A stretch of 49,219 nucleotides of DNA from Verrucomicrobiota bacterium (GTDB lineage Bacteria > Verrucomicrobiota > Lentisphaeria > Oligosphaerales > Oligosphaeraceae), in NCBI GenBank assembly GCA_019136135.1, contig JAGVUR010000214.1:1-49219 (forward strand), given 5' to 3'. The position numbers and the translations under genes are program-made. The stretch's first letter is position 1. The number at the start of each line of letters is the position of its first letter. This document shows positions 33,698-43,209 of the stretch, piece by piece. The notes under the pieces are model-generated. The model searched no databases and had not been told where the DNA came from. It saw nothing but the letters and a program-made list of their open reading frames with translations.

Positions 33698-34051
33698 TCA
33701 GCGAGCCGCACGTGCCTTTTCAACCAATTGCTTGAAAGCCTCGGGGTCGGTAATTGCCAGGTCAGACAGCCATTTGCGGTTGATTTCAATACCGCACTTG
33801 TTCAAGCCATCGATCAGCCAGCTGTATTTGAAATCCAATGCACGGCAAGCGGCGTTGATGCGAACCGTCCACAAACGGCGATAGACCCGTTTCTTCTGCT
33901 TGCGGCCGATGTACATGTTTGCCATGGCACGATCCGTCGCACCATAAGCCATGCGAATCAGCTTGCTACGATTCCCGCGGTATCCGCGAGCCATTTTCAA
34001 TACTCTCTTCCGGCGCTTGCGCGACGGAACAGCAAGTGTGGTCCTTGACAT
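33698..34051 (-). CDS. rplT: 50S ribosomal protein L20
   Basis: L20 is an early assembly protein of the 50S subunit and represses rpmI-rplT in several bacteria. The 117 residues include RKRRKRVLKMARGYRGNRSK, YGATDRAMANMYIGRKQKKR and the C-terminal SWLIDGLNKCGIEINRKWLSDLA. Length is normal. Last gene of the infC-rpmI-rplT set. Confidence 0.96.
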   Translation of the reverse strand: MSRTTLAVPSRKRRKRVLKMARGYRGNRSKLIRMAYGATDRAMANMYIGRKQKKRVYRRLWTVRINAACRALDFKYSWLIDGLNKCGIEINRKWLSDLAITDPEAFKQLVEKARAAR

Positions 34052-34160
34052 CTTTCTTTACTCCCTATGAAATCCAGTTCAGTAACGTCATCTGACTGAC
34101 TGGATCAACCATGTGTTTACTTAATTACAACTACAAACCCAGCCAAAACCGGCAAGCAAA

Positions 34161-34361
34161 TTACAGGCCGTACGGCAAAGAAGCCTTCAAACGGCTCATT
34201 TCGCTCGCCTTGACAGCAGCAGACCTTCTCAATCTGCGCTTGCGCTTCGAGCTCTTCTTCGTCAAAATGTGCCTGGCATTCGCTTGATTGTGACGGAACT
34301 TACCGGTTCCAGTCTCCTTGAAGCGCTTTGCGGCAGCCTTCCTAGTCTTCATCTTTGGCAT
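34161..34361 (-). CDS. rpmI: 50S ribosomal protein L35
   Basis: Small basic 50S protein. The ATG at 34359-34361 gives 66 residues, [21 protein letters not shown], then [23 protein letters not shown], the standard L35 signature. GAGGAAG lies 7-8 bases upstream; five extra residues from an earlier in-frame codon are not supported. Confidence 0.95.
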   Translation of the reverse strand: MPKMKTRKAAAKRFKETGTGKFRHNQANARHILTKKSSKRKRRLRRSAAVKASEMSRLKASLPYGL

Positions 34362-34539
34362 CGTCGTCTTCCTCAATTCTTCTTAGGGGCTTTCTTCGGC
34401 ACCCCTTACGCGCCTACGCCTATAAACACTATAGGCTTTTCTTCCCAATTTCTATCCTTCTATAATGTAGAAGGGAACAGCTCCTGGATCCTGCCAGAAA
34501 CCGTCCCCTAATACCTAAAACATTAAGCTTGTAGAAAAC
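34362..34539 (-). promoter_or_regulatory. infC-rpmI leader with stem-loops
   Basis: The 178-base gap contains GCCTATA/TATAGGC (34418-34436), CCTTCTA/TAGAAGG (34456-34474) and an AGGGG/CCCCT pair closer to rpmI. L20 autoregulates through structured RNA in this gap in E. coli and Bacillus; these hairpins could serve the same purpose. No T run follows any of them. Confidence 0.5.
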
Positions 34540-35106
34540 TTAATCCTTCGATTCCGTCTCCGAAGACACCTTTGAACCACCGCCCTTCCCAGACTGCGGC
34601 TTCGGAGCCACAATGGCGATGATGTTGCGACCCAACATCTTCGGTGCTGAATCAATGACGCCTACCTCAGAAAACGCATCCATAACACGCTTCATCAAAT
34701 CGTCACCCAATTCAGTGTGAGCCATTTCGCGACCGCGAAAGGTCACCATTACTTTTACTTTATCACCTTTTTCCAAAAATTCAATCCCGTGACGGATTTT
34801 TATGGAAAGGTCATTGCTGTCAATATTCGGGTGAAGTTTGACTTCCTTGACCTTCGACTGAGCCTTCTTCTTCTTTGCTTCGCGTTGTCGACGGCTCTCC
34901 TGGTATTGGAACTTCCCGAAATCCATGATCTTGCAGACCGGCGGCTCCACCTTGGTCGCCATCTCAACCAAGTCCAAACCGGCGGCCGTGGCACGATTCA
35001 AGGCTTCCTCAAAACTCATCAAACCTAACTGGTCGTTCGTTTCCGACAATAAACGTACCGTCTTCCCACGATAGGTCCGATCTCCACTTTTTAATTGGCG
35101 TGCGAT
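34540..35106 (-). CDS. infC: Translation initiation factor IF-3, AUC start
   Basis: IF-3 prevents subunit joining and proofreads start codons. The family N-terminus (RTYRGKTVRLLSETNDQLGLM) extends 19 codons upstream of the first conventional start codon, TTG at 35049. In that frame ATC at 35104-35106 has a perfect AGGAGGA (35114-35120) 7-8 bases upstream, giving 188 residues. E. coli infC starts with AUU, so IF-3 can repress its own mRNA; AUC here fits the same control. The domains are EPPVCKIMDFGKF (linker to the C-domain) and RGREMAH with the GRNIIAIVAP end. Confidence 0.93.
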   Translation of the reverse strand: MARQLKSGDRTYRGKTVRLLSETNDQLGLMSFEEALNRATAAGLDLVEMATKVEPPVCKIMDFGKFQYQESRRQREAKKKKAQSKVKEVKLHPNIDSNDLSIKIRHGIEFLEKGDKVKVMVTFRGREMAHTELGDDLMKRVMDAFSEVGVIDSAPKMLGRNIIAIVAPKPQSGKGGGSKVSSETESKD

Positions 35107-35120
35107 GGGAGTGTCCTCCT
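35104..35120 (-). promoter_or_regulatory. infC Shine-Dalgarno with non-standard AUC start
   Basis: AGGAGGA at 35114-35120 precedes ATC at 35104-35106. No ATG or GTG occurs in frame between here and the conserved IF-3 core. Confidence 0.8.
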
Positions 35121-35290
35121 ATGATAATTCCATATCCCTAGTCCCCGACAAACTGCGCATCACGAGATGGCAACGGAAACTACGACAAGATTTAAAATTT
35201 AAACCATATTCCGAAAATTGCAAAACACAAATGTTGACTTTGCCGTGGCTCCCAAAGTCCCCTGCGATTGACCACGGCAAAATCGGCTCC

Positions 35291-37021
35291 TTACGCCTTT
35301 TCGGCGATTTCGCGTTCCAGGCGGGCAATCAATTCCTCGAACTTCACGCTTCCTTCTTCGCCCTTGGCTCGGCTGCGCACCGAAACCTCGCCGTTCGCCT
35401 CTTCGCGTTCGCCGACAATCAGCAGGTACGGAATACGCTGGTTGCGACCACGACGGATCTTGCCTCCGATCGGATCGGCCTCGACGTCAACCGAGCAGCG
35501 GATCAAATGTGAACGCAGGCGAGACTCCAGTTCACGCGCATAGCCCTCGTACTTCTCGCTGATCGGAAGGACGCGAACCTGCTCGGGGGCAAGCCACAGC
35601 GGGAACTGGCCGGCGTAATGCTCCGTCAAGATGCCGAAGAAACGCTCCAGCGAACCTAGCAGCGCACGGTGCACCATGTACGGACGGTGCTTCTGCCCAT
35701 CTGTACCGATGTACGTCATGTCGAAACGTTCAGGCAGGTTGAAGTCGAACTGAATCGTGCTGGTCTGCCATTCGCGCCCCAATGCATCCTTGATCTTGAG
35801 GTCGATCTTCGGACCATAGAACGCGCCGCCGCCTTCGTCGACCTCGCACTCGACGCCTTCCGCCTTGACGGCTTTTTCAAGCGAACGAAGCGCCTGTTCC
35901 CACATCGCATCGTCACCCACCGCCTTTTCGGGTCGGGTCGCCAAATACGCCTTGACGTCCTTGAAGCCGAAGCACTTCCACATGTACATGCTGAAGCGCA
36001 GAACTTCGCGGATTTCGTCCTCGATCTGCTCGGGTGTGCAAATAATGTGGGCATCGTCCTGCGTAAAGCCGCGAACACGCAGCAAACCATGCAGCACGCC
36101 CGCCTTTTCGTAGCGGTAAACGGTACCCAGTTCAGCCCAGCGCGCCGGCAATTCGCGGTACGAACGCGGGCGGTTCTTGTAGACCATGATGTGGAACGGG
36201 CAGTTCATCGGCTTCACGTAGTACGGATCGCCGTCGATTTCCATATGCGAGTACATTCCTTCGCGATAGAAGTCCAAGTGTCCGGATGTCTGCCACAAGG
36301 CTGCGCGTCCAACGTGAGGCGTGTACATCAATTCATAGCCGTGGGCATAATGCTCTTCTTTCCAGAACGTCTCCAACGTGTGCCGGATCCTGGCCCCCAT
36401 CGGATGCCAGCAGACCAAGCCCGGTCCGATTTCCTCGTGGGTACTGAACAGTTCCATCTCGGTACCGATCTTGCGGTGGTCGCGCTTCTTCGCTTCCTCG
36501 ATCCGTGTCAAGTACTCCTGCAACTCTTCCTTGCTTGCAAACGCAGTGCCGTAAATCCGCTGCAGCATTGGATTCTTCTCGTTGCCGCGGAAATACGATC
36601 CCGCCAAGGACAGCAGCTTCACAGCCCCAATCTGACCGCTGTGCTCCAGGTGGGGACCGCGACAAAGGTCAACATACTCGTCGCCAGTCCAATACAAACT
36701 AACGGTCTCGCCCTCGGGAATGTCCTCCAGGCGAGACAGCTTGAACGTCTGCCCCCGGGACTCGAACAAGGAAAATGCCTCGGAACGACTCACTTCCTCG
36801 CGCCTGAACGGAAGCTTCCGGCCAAGCATCTTCTTCATCTCCTTCTCAATCTCCTTCAAATCCTCCGGAACAAGACGCTTCGGAAGGTCGAAGTCATAGT
36901 AGAAGCCCTCGTCCGTGCTGGGACCAATGTCAAACTTCGCCTCGGGATACAACTTCTTAATGGCAGCAGCCATAATGTGCGCCGCACTATGGCGCATCGT
37001 GCTCAAATCTATCTCCGACAT
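35291..37021 (-). CDS. thrS: Threonyl-tRNA synthetase without TGS domain
   Basis: Class II synthetase that charges tRNA-Thr. The 576 residues start MSEIDLSTMRHSAAHIM, directly at the editing domain (HSAAH at 11-15; DLCRGPHLEHSG holds the second C/H pair), so the N-terminal TGS domain of about 60 residues found in E. coli ThrS (642) is absent. The catalytic core has NCPFH with the zinc cysteine, LGTVYRYEKAGVLHGLLRVRGFTQDD (motif 2) and IQFDFNLPERFDMTYIG; the anticodon-binding domain ends the protein. A GGAGCGAT Shine-Dalgarno precedes ATG 37021. It lies 184 bases upstream of infC in normal order. Confidence 0.95.
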   Translation of the reverse strand: MSEIDLSTMRHSAAHIMAAAIKKLYPEAKFDIGPSTDEGFYYDFDLPKRLVPEDLKEIEKEMKKMLGRKLPFRREEVSRSEAFSLFESRGQTFKLSRLEDIPEGETVSLYWTGDEYVDLCRGPHLEHSGQIGAVKLLSLAGSYFRGNEKNPMLQRIYGTAFASKEELQEYLTRIEEAKKRDHRKIGTEMELFSTHEEIGPGLVCWHPMGARIRHTLETFWKEEHYAHGYELMYTPHVGRAALWQTSGHLDFYREGMYSHMEIDGDPYYVKPMNCPFHIMVYKNRPRSYRELPARWAELGTVYRYEKAGVLHGLLRVRGFTQDDAHIICTPEQIEDEIREVLRFSMYMWKCFGFKDVKAYLATRPEKAVGDDAMWEQALRSLEKAVKAEGVECEVDEGGGAFYGPKIDLKIKDALGREWQTSTIQFDFNLPERFDMTYIGTDGQKHRPYMVHRALLGSLERFFGILTEHYAGQFPLWLAPEQVRVLPISEKYEGYARELESRLRSHLIRCSVDVEADPIGGKIRRGRNQRIPYLLIVGEREEANGEVSVRSRAKGEEGSVKFEELIARLEREIAEKA

Positions 37022-37077
37022 CTATCGCTCCTTCAATTCATCGCTATGACATATACAAAAAATCAGTGCCGAAAACG

Positions 37078-37674
37078 TCAGGACAACGTACCCTTCGTCG
37101 AAGGTATCGATTCGCTGCCACTACGTTCAACGGCCATACGCAAGGCACGGCCAAATGCCTTGAATATGCTCTCCATCCCATGGTGGGACTCGCCGCAACG
37201 CAACAAGTCAACGTGCAATGTGATGCATGACGTGTTCACCAATGCCTGGAAAAACTCACGGTACAGGCGACAACTGACGCCGCCAGCCTCAGCCTCGGGA
37301 AACTCAGCCTCCCACGTCAAGTGAGGACGACCGGACAAGTCAATCACAACACGGCTCAATGACTCGTCAAGCGGGACGTAGGAATGACCGAACCGAGTTA
37401 TCCCGCGCTTGTCGCCCAAAGCGTCACGTAACGCCAGGCCAAGCGCGAGCCCCGTGTCCTCCATGCTGTGGTGAGCGTCAATCTCCAAGTCTCCACGACA
37501 ACTCAGCGACAAGCCAAAGCCACCATGGCGGCTGAACGAATTCAGCATATGGTCGAAAAAGCCAATCCCCGATGAAATCGACACCGGTCCGCTTGCGTCA
37601 AGATTCAACAAGACCGATATCTTGGTCTCGCTCGTCTCGCGATCTATCTTGCCTATCCGACTTGAAGATGCCAT
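37078..37674 (-). CDS. hisB: Imidazoleglycerol-phosphate dehydratase
   Basis: HisB dehydrates IGP to imidazole acetol phosphate in histidine synthesis, using manganese. The 198 residues show DHML (41-44), HHSMEDTG (68-75), SHHGMESIFKA and the closing STKGTL. It is the single-function form without a phosphatase domain. No other his gene is in the window. It lies 56 bases upstream of thrS on the same strand. Confidence 0.95.
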   Translation of the reverse strand: MASSSRIGKIDRETSETKISVLLNLDASGPVSISSGIGFFDHMLNSFSRHGGFGLSLSCRGDLEIDAHHSMEDTGLALGLALRDALGDKRGITRFGHSYVPLDESLSRVVIDLSGRPHLTWEAEFPEAEAGGVSCRLYREFFQALVNTSCITLHVDLLRCGESHHGMESIFKAFGRALRMAVERSGSESIPSTKGTLS

Positions 37675-37841
37675 GTATCAACCCCTAGCTTCTTTACAAC
37701 AATAAATTTATAACAAAAAACATAAATTACTAATATAATGCCCACGGGTGAAAATAGCCAAACATAACCGCCAATTTGATTAAGGTTTCAAGGATATTTC
37801 ACCAACTAGCCAAGCTTTTGCATTGATCTTAGGAATAAAAA

Positions 37842-38606
37842 TCATTCCACCCGAACCAAAAGCACCGTCACATTGTCCCGCCCGCCTGAGGACAATGCAA
37901 ATGACAGCAGCGCGGAACAGGCGCCGGCCAATGACGACGTGCTGCCCAAAATTCGCGCAATCGTCTCATCGTCAATCATCTTGGTCAATCCATCCGTGCA
38001 CAGCAGGACAATGTCGCCGCGATGCAACGGCAATTCAACCCATTCTTCCTCGACAACGCGACCGACTCCCACCGCCCTGCTCAACGCCTGCTGAGCCTTC
38101 TGGGACAACACTCCCAACTCGGCCTCGCGTCCAGCGCGAATGAAGTCGTTGTGCACCGTATGGTCTTCCGTGACCTGAACCAGCTCTCCGTCGCGAAAAT
38201 AATATGCGCGGCTATCGCCGACGTAGCATACGGCCATCCTGCGTGGCTTTTCGGGATCGCTCACCAATCCCACAAACGTACTTCCCATCACATTGAACTC
38301 ATTCCGTACGGAATACTCGAATATCTCGTCATTCGCTTCCTTCAGGCAAGCCTGCATCAAGTTACGCCTGGACTCGAACGTCTCCCTGAAACCTGGCTCC
38401 AAGGCGGCGAATCCCTTCCGCAACGTATCCATGATCAGATCGCTGGCTATTTCCCCGGCTTCACCGCCACCCATCCCGTCTGCGACCGCAAACACGCCAT
38501 TGGAGCACAAACCAATGCAATTGTCCTCGTTATTGGCACGAACAAATCCCTTCGCGCCGCCAAATGCATATTCCAATGCTCCGACTTTCCCTGTCTCGGA
38601 TTTCAT
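37842..38606 (-). CDS. PP2C-family serine/threonine phosphatase
   Basis: Metal-dependent protein phosphatase of the PppA/PrpC type. From ATG 38606 (GGAG 7 bases upstream) the 254 residues have NNEDN with D28, VADGMGG with D43, CYVGDSRAYYF, LCTDGLT and GGRDNVTVLLV, which supply all metal-binding aspartates. A 29-residue longer form starting GTG at 38693 is less likely. It is transcribed towards hisB (167-base gap with nothing recognisable) and divergently from the membrane genes. A partner kinase is not adjacent; the 31453 kinase-fold protein looks inactive. Confidence 0.93.
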   Translation of the reverse strand: MKSETGKVGALEYAFGGAKGFVRANNEDNCIGLCSNGVFAVADGMGGGEAGEIASDLIMDTLRKGFAALEPGFRETFESRRNLMQACLKEANDEIFEYSVRNEFNVMGSTFVGLVSDPEKPRRMAVCYVGDSRAYYFRDGELVQVTEDHTVHNDFIRAGREAELGVLSQKAQQALSRAVGVGRVVEEEWVELPLHRGDIVLLCTDGLTKMIDDETIARILGSTSSLAGACSALLSFALSSGGRDNVTVLLVRVE

Positions 38607-38760
38607 TGCTAACTCCGTTTGTGATTCCTTATTCGCGATATTTTCATAAACATACAACTTTTCATCAAGCCTGTCAAGCAACCGCGAAGACACCTAAAAC
38701 ATGATTTCCCACAAGAACATTCCCCTGAGGCTCCTTAGCTAAGTCTATCTCGCATCGGGC

Positions 38761-38788
38761 TTGAAATCCAGCCTTTGTGATATACACT
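38761..38788 (+). promoter_or_regulatory. Possible promoter of the membrane glycosyltransferase operon
   Basis: TTGAAA (38761-38766) and TACACT (38783-38788) with a 16-base spacer lie 40 bases before the ATG at 38828. Confidence 0.35.
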
Positions 38789-38827
38789 AATTTCTTCGCC
38801 GTTTAATTCATCAACTGTCAACTTCAC

Positions 38828-40663
38828 ATGAAGACAAAGCGTTTTCTCATTCTGATGCTCGTCGCCGTGATTCTAGCCATTGCAGTACGCGCAGTGGTCT
38901 GCGTCCAACTTTTCGATGCGCCCGACGTGCAGGTGCCCAATCCGCAAACCGACATGGCGACCTACAGGCGCCTGGCATTGGATATCCTCGACGGCAAATG
39001 GCCGGACCATTTCGACTACCAGCCACTCTACTACACCCTGCTACTTCCTCCTATCCTCGCATTCAAATCCGCCGCCATTCCCATACTGATGACCATCCAG
39101 ACCGCCTTCGCCGCCCTGGCGGTCGCCGCAATCGCCTTGAGCACCGCTCTGTTGTTTGGCCGTCGCCCCGCAATCATCGCCGCCTTTTTGCTCGCCTTGG
39201 CGAAGTTCCATGCCTTCTACACTCCGTTTATGCTGTACGAGGTACTCCAGAGCTTTTGGATTGCCGTGCTTTTCCTGTTTTTGGTTTTGGCCTGGAAGCG
39301 AAACACCTGGAAGCTTTGGCTGGTTGCCGCCGCGATCCTTTCCCTGGCCGCCTTGACACGAGGAAACGCGCTTTTCTTCCTGCCGGGAATCATCGTCTTC
39401 CAAATCCATCGCAATCGACGCGCCCCGAAGCGCGCCTGCGCAATCGCCGCCGCCATCCTTGTCATTTATTTCGTCCCCCAGCTCCCGTTCTCAATCAAAA
39501 ACTACCACTACACCGGACGATGGTGCGGCGCCTCGACAGCAGGTGACAAGGTCCTCGCGCTGGGCAACACGCCAGAAGCGCCACCGGGAGGACTCGAATA
39601 CCCATGGACGTACCACCATTGGTGCAAGCTCTCGGACAAACGCCCCGAGGAAGGACGGATATCGGTTCCCACCAACATCCTCAGGTGGTTCGCCCAAAAC
39701 CCCGCGCAAGTCATCGAACTGCAATTCCGGAAGCTGCTCCTCTTCTGGAACAAACAGGAGATTCCCAACAACGTCAACATCGAACACCACGGACGAGACT
39801 GTGCCATCCTCTCGTTCCTTCTACCCTTCTGGCTCATCGCCATTCCCGCACTCGCATTCCTGCTGACGGGATGGAAACGAACCTCGCCAAGGCAGCATAT
39901 CCTCGCCTATCTGGTCCTTGCCTTCTGCGCGGCCACGATCCTCTTCTACATCCTCGCGCGATTCCGAATCGCAATCATCCCATTGTTCTGCATCTTGGCG
40001 GGCGCCTTCGTCGAGCGAGTGTTCATCGCGATCAAGAACTACAAGGCGCGGCCTTCAGACAAGACAAGAAGACGGATCCTCCTGCTCGGACTCGCTACAA
40101 TCGCATCGTCGGCCATCGTACTCTCGGCATTCACGCTCTATCAAGACCTCTATGAAGCCGATGTCGCCAAGGCGATCACCCCAAGCGGAATCGCAGTCGG
40201 AGACGACTCGACTACCCTCGTCTATGACCATGGACCGCTCACTATCGGCGGCGTCATCCCATTTCCGATGGATTCACAGCCGATCGCCATCCACAAGCGC
40301 CTGATCGTCCCCCAGGACAAGGTCAAATTGGTCCAGGGCGCTCCCTTCGTCGCCAGGATCATCGCCGTTCCCAATCAGCAAGGGCAGTACCCAAGCATGA
40401 CCTTCACCCACAATAACCGCACCGCCAAGCCCGTTCTTGTCCAGGACAGATTCCTCCATTGGATGCAAGCCGATTTCAAATCGCTCCAACTCGATCCGGA
40501 CGGCTCCGCCTCGATTGAAATCATAGTCGATCCAGCCCAGGCACCAGGTTCCGCAATCGGAATCGACAGGCTTCGGAACTACGGACGCACAACCTTCAAG
40601 ACCCCATCACAACAACTCAACCTCTTTGCCGAAGCCACAGTCGAAATCCAATCCAACCACTAA
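38828..40663 (+). CDS. GT-C-fold membrane protein (ArnT/PMT-like)
   Basis: 611 residues with about ten hydrophobic helices. The first (about 6-26) is followed by a periplasmic loop with PQTDMATYRRLALDI, where an Asp sits as the catalytic acid does in GT39/GT83-type lipid-linked sugar transferases. Helices continue to about 420; a soluble C-terminal part of about 170 residues (from PSGIAVGDD) follows. Conserved features such as SFWIAVL, TRGNALFFLP and RFRIAIIPLFCILAGA occur in this superfamily. Donor and acceptor are unknown. Only 3 bases separate it from the next gene. Confidence 0.68.
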   Translation: MKTKRFLILMLVAVILAIAVRAVVCVQLFDAPDVQVPNPQTDMATYRRLALDILDGKWPDHFDYQPLYYTLLLPPILAFKSAAIPILMTIQTAFAALAVAAIALSTALLFGRRPAIIAAFLLALAKFHAFYTPFMLYEVLQSFWIAVLFLFLVLAWKRNTWKLWLVAAAILSLAALTRGNALFFLPGIIVFQIHRNRRAPKRACAIAAAILVIYFVPQLPFSIKNYHYTGRWCGASTAGDKVLALGNTPEAPPGGLEYPWTYHHWCKLSDKRPEEGRISVPTNILRWFAQNPAQVIELQFRKLLLFWNKQEIPNNVNIEHHGRDCAILSFLLPFWLIAIPALAFLLTGWKRTSPRQHILAYLVLAFCAATILFYILARFRIAIIPLFCILAGAFVERVFIAIKNYKARPSDKTRRRILLLGLATIASSAIVLSAFTLYQDLYEADVAKAITPSGIAVGDDSTTLVYDHGPLTIGGVIPFPMDSQPIAIHKRLIVPQDKVKLVQGAPFVARIIAVPNQQGQYPSMTFTHNNRTAKPVLVQDRFLHWMQADFKSLQLDPDGSASIEIIVDPAQAPGSAIGIDRLRNYGRTTFKTPSQQLNLFAEATVEIQSNH

Positions 40664-40666
40664 ACC

Positions 40667-41914
40667 ATGCACAGACCCAACATAGCACACGCCATTCTCG
40701 CCTACCTTCTTTGTTGCCTCGCCATCTTCGCCCTTACCGCACTGATGCTGGAAGAGCCGGGGATTTTCCCTATGAGCGGCTTCGCGGGCCCGCAGGAAGT
40801 CCGCGACAACACCCCCGCCGGGATTCGATTCACGGGGGATTCCTGGCGATACATCGAAGGCGGACGCAAACTGATCTCGGGGAAAAAGCTTGATCCTGTC
40901 CAGAGCTCGTACCGAGGCTACATTGCCTTAACCGCCGCCTCGCTCTACATCAACAGAACCCTCCAGCCACTGATCGCAATCCAGGTCCTCGCAGCCGTGG
41001 CGGCGCTCTTCGCATTGATGCTGATGGCGCATCGCGCAAACCCGGCAATCCCCCTGCCCGCCGCAATCGCGACAGGCGCATTGTTCGCAATCAACCCGGA
41101 ATTCGCAGCCTGGCACACCGCAGTGATGACCGAATCGATCTACACATCCGCAGTCTGCATCGCCACCGTCATCGCACTGGCGGCGACAAAGGGCAACTAC
41201 ACATGGAAAATGCCGCTCGCATTGCTGGCCATCGTAGCGATCGCCTTGATCAGGCCGACAGGATGGATCCTCATCCCCGCAGTCCTGATCTTCTGGATCG
41301 TTGACAAGGTCAAGGCAAAGTGGGCCAAACTCCTGGGGACAATCCTGGTCGCAGCCGCCTTCCTGCTGCTCGCCGCGGCAAAGCCTTTCAACAACGGAAT
41401 CAACACGCAATCTCCAACCGTCAAGCTCTATAAGGGCGAAGTCGTCTGGAACGAAGACCTCTGGAGGCTCGAAATGCCACCGGCAAACATGGAAAAAACA
41501 TCGATCGCAGACGGACTCAAGTACGCCATCAAAAATCCAATCCCCTCCGCCCACCTGGCCTTGCGCCGCATTGTCGTCATGGTCCTCAGAATCAGGCCGT
41601 CCTACTCCTTCAGGCACAATGCATTCCTGATCGCCTATCATCTTCCGATGACCCTCCTGGCTCTGCTCGGCATGATCATTGGCAGGCGGAAACGCCATGT
41701 CCAGATATCCTCGATTTTGGTCGCCGCACACGCACTGGTCGTCGCACTGACCTTCAATGACAACGACGGACGCTTCACCCTGTACATCACGCCGCTGCTG
41801 GGTCTGCTGGCGGTCACGGGAATCGCCGAAATCATCGTCAGGAAATTCAACTTGGAAGCCCCGCCGTCACCTGCCGAACTTTTCGATTTGGAGGAGGAAG
41901 AAGACCTCGAATGA
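40667..41914 (+). CDS. GT-C-like membrane protein
   Basis: 415 residues with about nine or ten hydrophobic helices, starting with one at 10-28, a loop with FTGDSWRYIEGGRKL (an Asp-containing loop like that of the preceding protein), then MTESIYTSAV and IALIRPTGWILIPAV. The C-terminus is acidic (FDLEEEEDLE). It looks like a second, distant glycosyltransferase-C protein and probably works with its neighbour. The stop overlaps the start of the MFS gene (ATGA). Confidence 0.6.
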   Translation: MHRPNIAHAILAYLLCCLAIFALTALMLEEPGIFPMSGFAGPQEVRDNTPAGIRFTGDSWRYIEGGRKLISGKKLDPVQSSYRGYIALTAASLYINRTLQPLIAIQVLAAVAALFALMLMAHRANPAIPLPAAIATGALFAINPEFAAWHTAVMTESIYTSAVCIATVIALAATKGNYTWKMPLALLAIVAIALIRPTGWILIPAVLIFWIVDKVKAKWAKLLGTILVAAAFLLLAAAKPFNNGINTQSPTVKLYKGEVVWNEDLWRLEMPPANMEKTSIADGLKYAIKNPIPSAHLALRRIVVMVLRIRPSYSFRHNAFLIAYHLPMTLLALLGMIIGRRKRHVQISSILVAAHALVVALTFNDNDGRFTLYITPLLGLLAVTGIAEIIVRKFNLEAPPSPAELFDLEEEEDLE

Positions 41915-43194
41915 CTACTCAGCCGGACGACATGCGCACTCGGACCTGGATGACCACCTTGCTGTGGCTTGCCATCCTCCTGTACTTTTTCACCAATTTC
42001 CAGCGTGTTTGCGTCCCGGGTCCCATCTTCAACGAACTCCAATCCTCGCTAAAGGCTTCCGCGAGTCAGATTACCGCCATCGGCTCATGCTTCCTCTACG
42101 CCTATGCATTCGGGCAACTCCTCAACGGCATCCTGCTGGACAAGTTCGGCGAGCACAGGATCGTCATGGGCGGCGCAATAGCATTCACCATCGGGTCGTT
42201 CCTCTTTCCCTGCGCCAATTCGCTACCCCTTCTCTACGCCGCCCGAATCATCACCTCCCTTGGCGGGGGATGCTTCTACCTGGCGCTGGTCGAAAGCATT
42301 CGGAAACTCTATCCTTCCAGCTACACATCCGTTCTTGGAATCGTCATATTCCTGGGCTACTTGGGCGGCACCACGGGTACATCCTCCCTCCCGTTGCTGG
42401 TGCAAAATGCGGGCATTCCCTGGAGGACAACCCTCTTGGCGGTAGCGATAATCATCGGTATCCTCGCAATCCTCTACGCCATCTGCAAAAGCAAGGTCCC
42501 CAAGCAACCAATCCGACCGGGACGACTCAGCCTGGTCCCCTACAAAAACGTCTGCAAGACGAAAGGCAACCTGCTCGTCATGGCCGCCTGGTGCTCAACC
42601 TACGGGCTCTACTTCACCATCCCGGCCATCTTCGGGCAGAAATTCCTGGAGGACGTAGCGCAATCCAAGCCGAAGCATGCCGCGCTTTGCATCTCGTCGC
42701 TCATCATCATCTCTGCAGTCACCAACCTCGTGACGGGATTCCTCGGACAGCGATTCCCCAACCGCGAAAAGACCTTCCTGATGACCACCACCGCCCTGGC
42801 CTTTTGCGGGAACCTGCTGATCCTGACGGGAATTCTGCTCAAGCTTCACCAGATCCACTTCATGCTTTGCTTCGCCATCCTGGCCGTCACATCAGGATTC
42901 TCCCCTGTGACCAACGCATACATCCAAAACATCAATCCAAGTCGCCAGATCGGCACCGCCATAGGACTCTCCAACTTCGGCTCGTACTTTTTCGTCGCCA
43001 TTTTCGGCAAGCTTGCCGGATTTCTCCTTGACGCCTTTTCGGATCAGGCCGTGATCACGGAAACCGCGACGATCTACCCGCCCAAGGCATACCTGACCAT
43101 ATTCGGGCTTTTCACGCTCTTCAACATCGTGGCGTTCACATTTGCGTGCCTCGCGCCAAAAACGCCATTGAACAAGAATAAAACCACGGCTTGA
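41911..43194 (+). CDS. Major facilitator superfamily transporter
   Basis: 427 residues with 12 predicted membrane helices. The motif-A loop between helices 2 and 3 reads GILLDKFGEHRIVMGG, and a second form, GFLGQRFPNREKTF, follows in the other half. It resembles sugar-phosphate or organic-anion MFS members, but the substrate cannot be read. It is translationally coupled to the preceding membrane protein. An inverted repeat lies 16 bases after its stop. Confidence 0.85.
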   Translation: MTTQPDDMRTRTWMTTLLWLAILLYFFTNFQRVCVPGPIFNELQSSLKASASQITAIGSCFLYAYAFGQLLNGILLDKFGEHRIVMGGAIAFTIGSFLFPCANSLPLLYAARIITSLGGGCFYLALVESIRKLYPSSYTSVLGIVIFLGYLGGTTGTSSLPLLVQNAGIPWRTTLLAVAIIIGILAILYAICKSKVPKQPIRPGRLSLVPYKNVCKTKGNLLVMAAWCSTYGLYFTIPAIFGQKFLEDVAQSKPKHAALCISSLIIISAVTNLVTGFLGQRFPNREKTFLMTTTALAFCGNLLILTGILLKLHQIHFMLCFAILAVTSGFSPVTNAYIQNINPSRQIGTAIGLSNFGSYFFVAIFGKLAGFLLDAFSDQAVITETATIYPPKAYLTIFGLFTLFNIVAFTFACLAPKTPLNKNKTTA

Positions 43195-43209
43195 CCCTTA
43201 TAGATTCTA

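Noticed and set aside
35047..35049. TTG as the start of infC
   Set aside because: Conserved IF-3 sequence continues 19 codons upstream to ATC at 35104, which has a perfect Shine-Dalgarno sequence.
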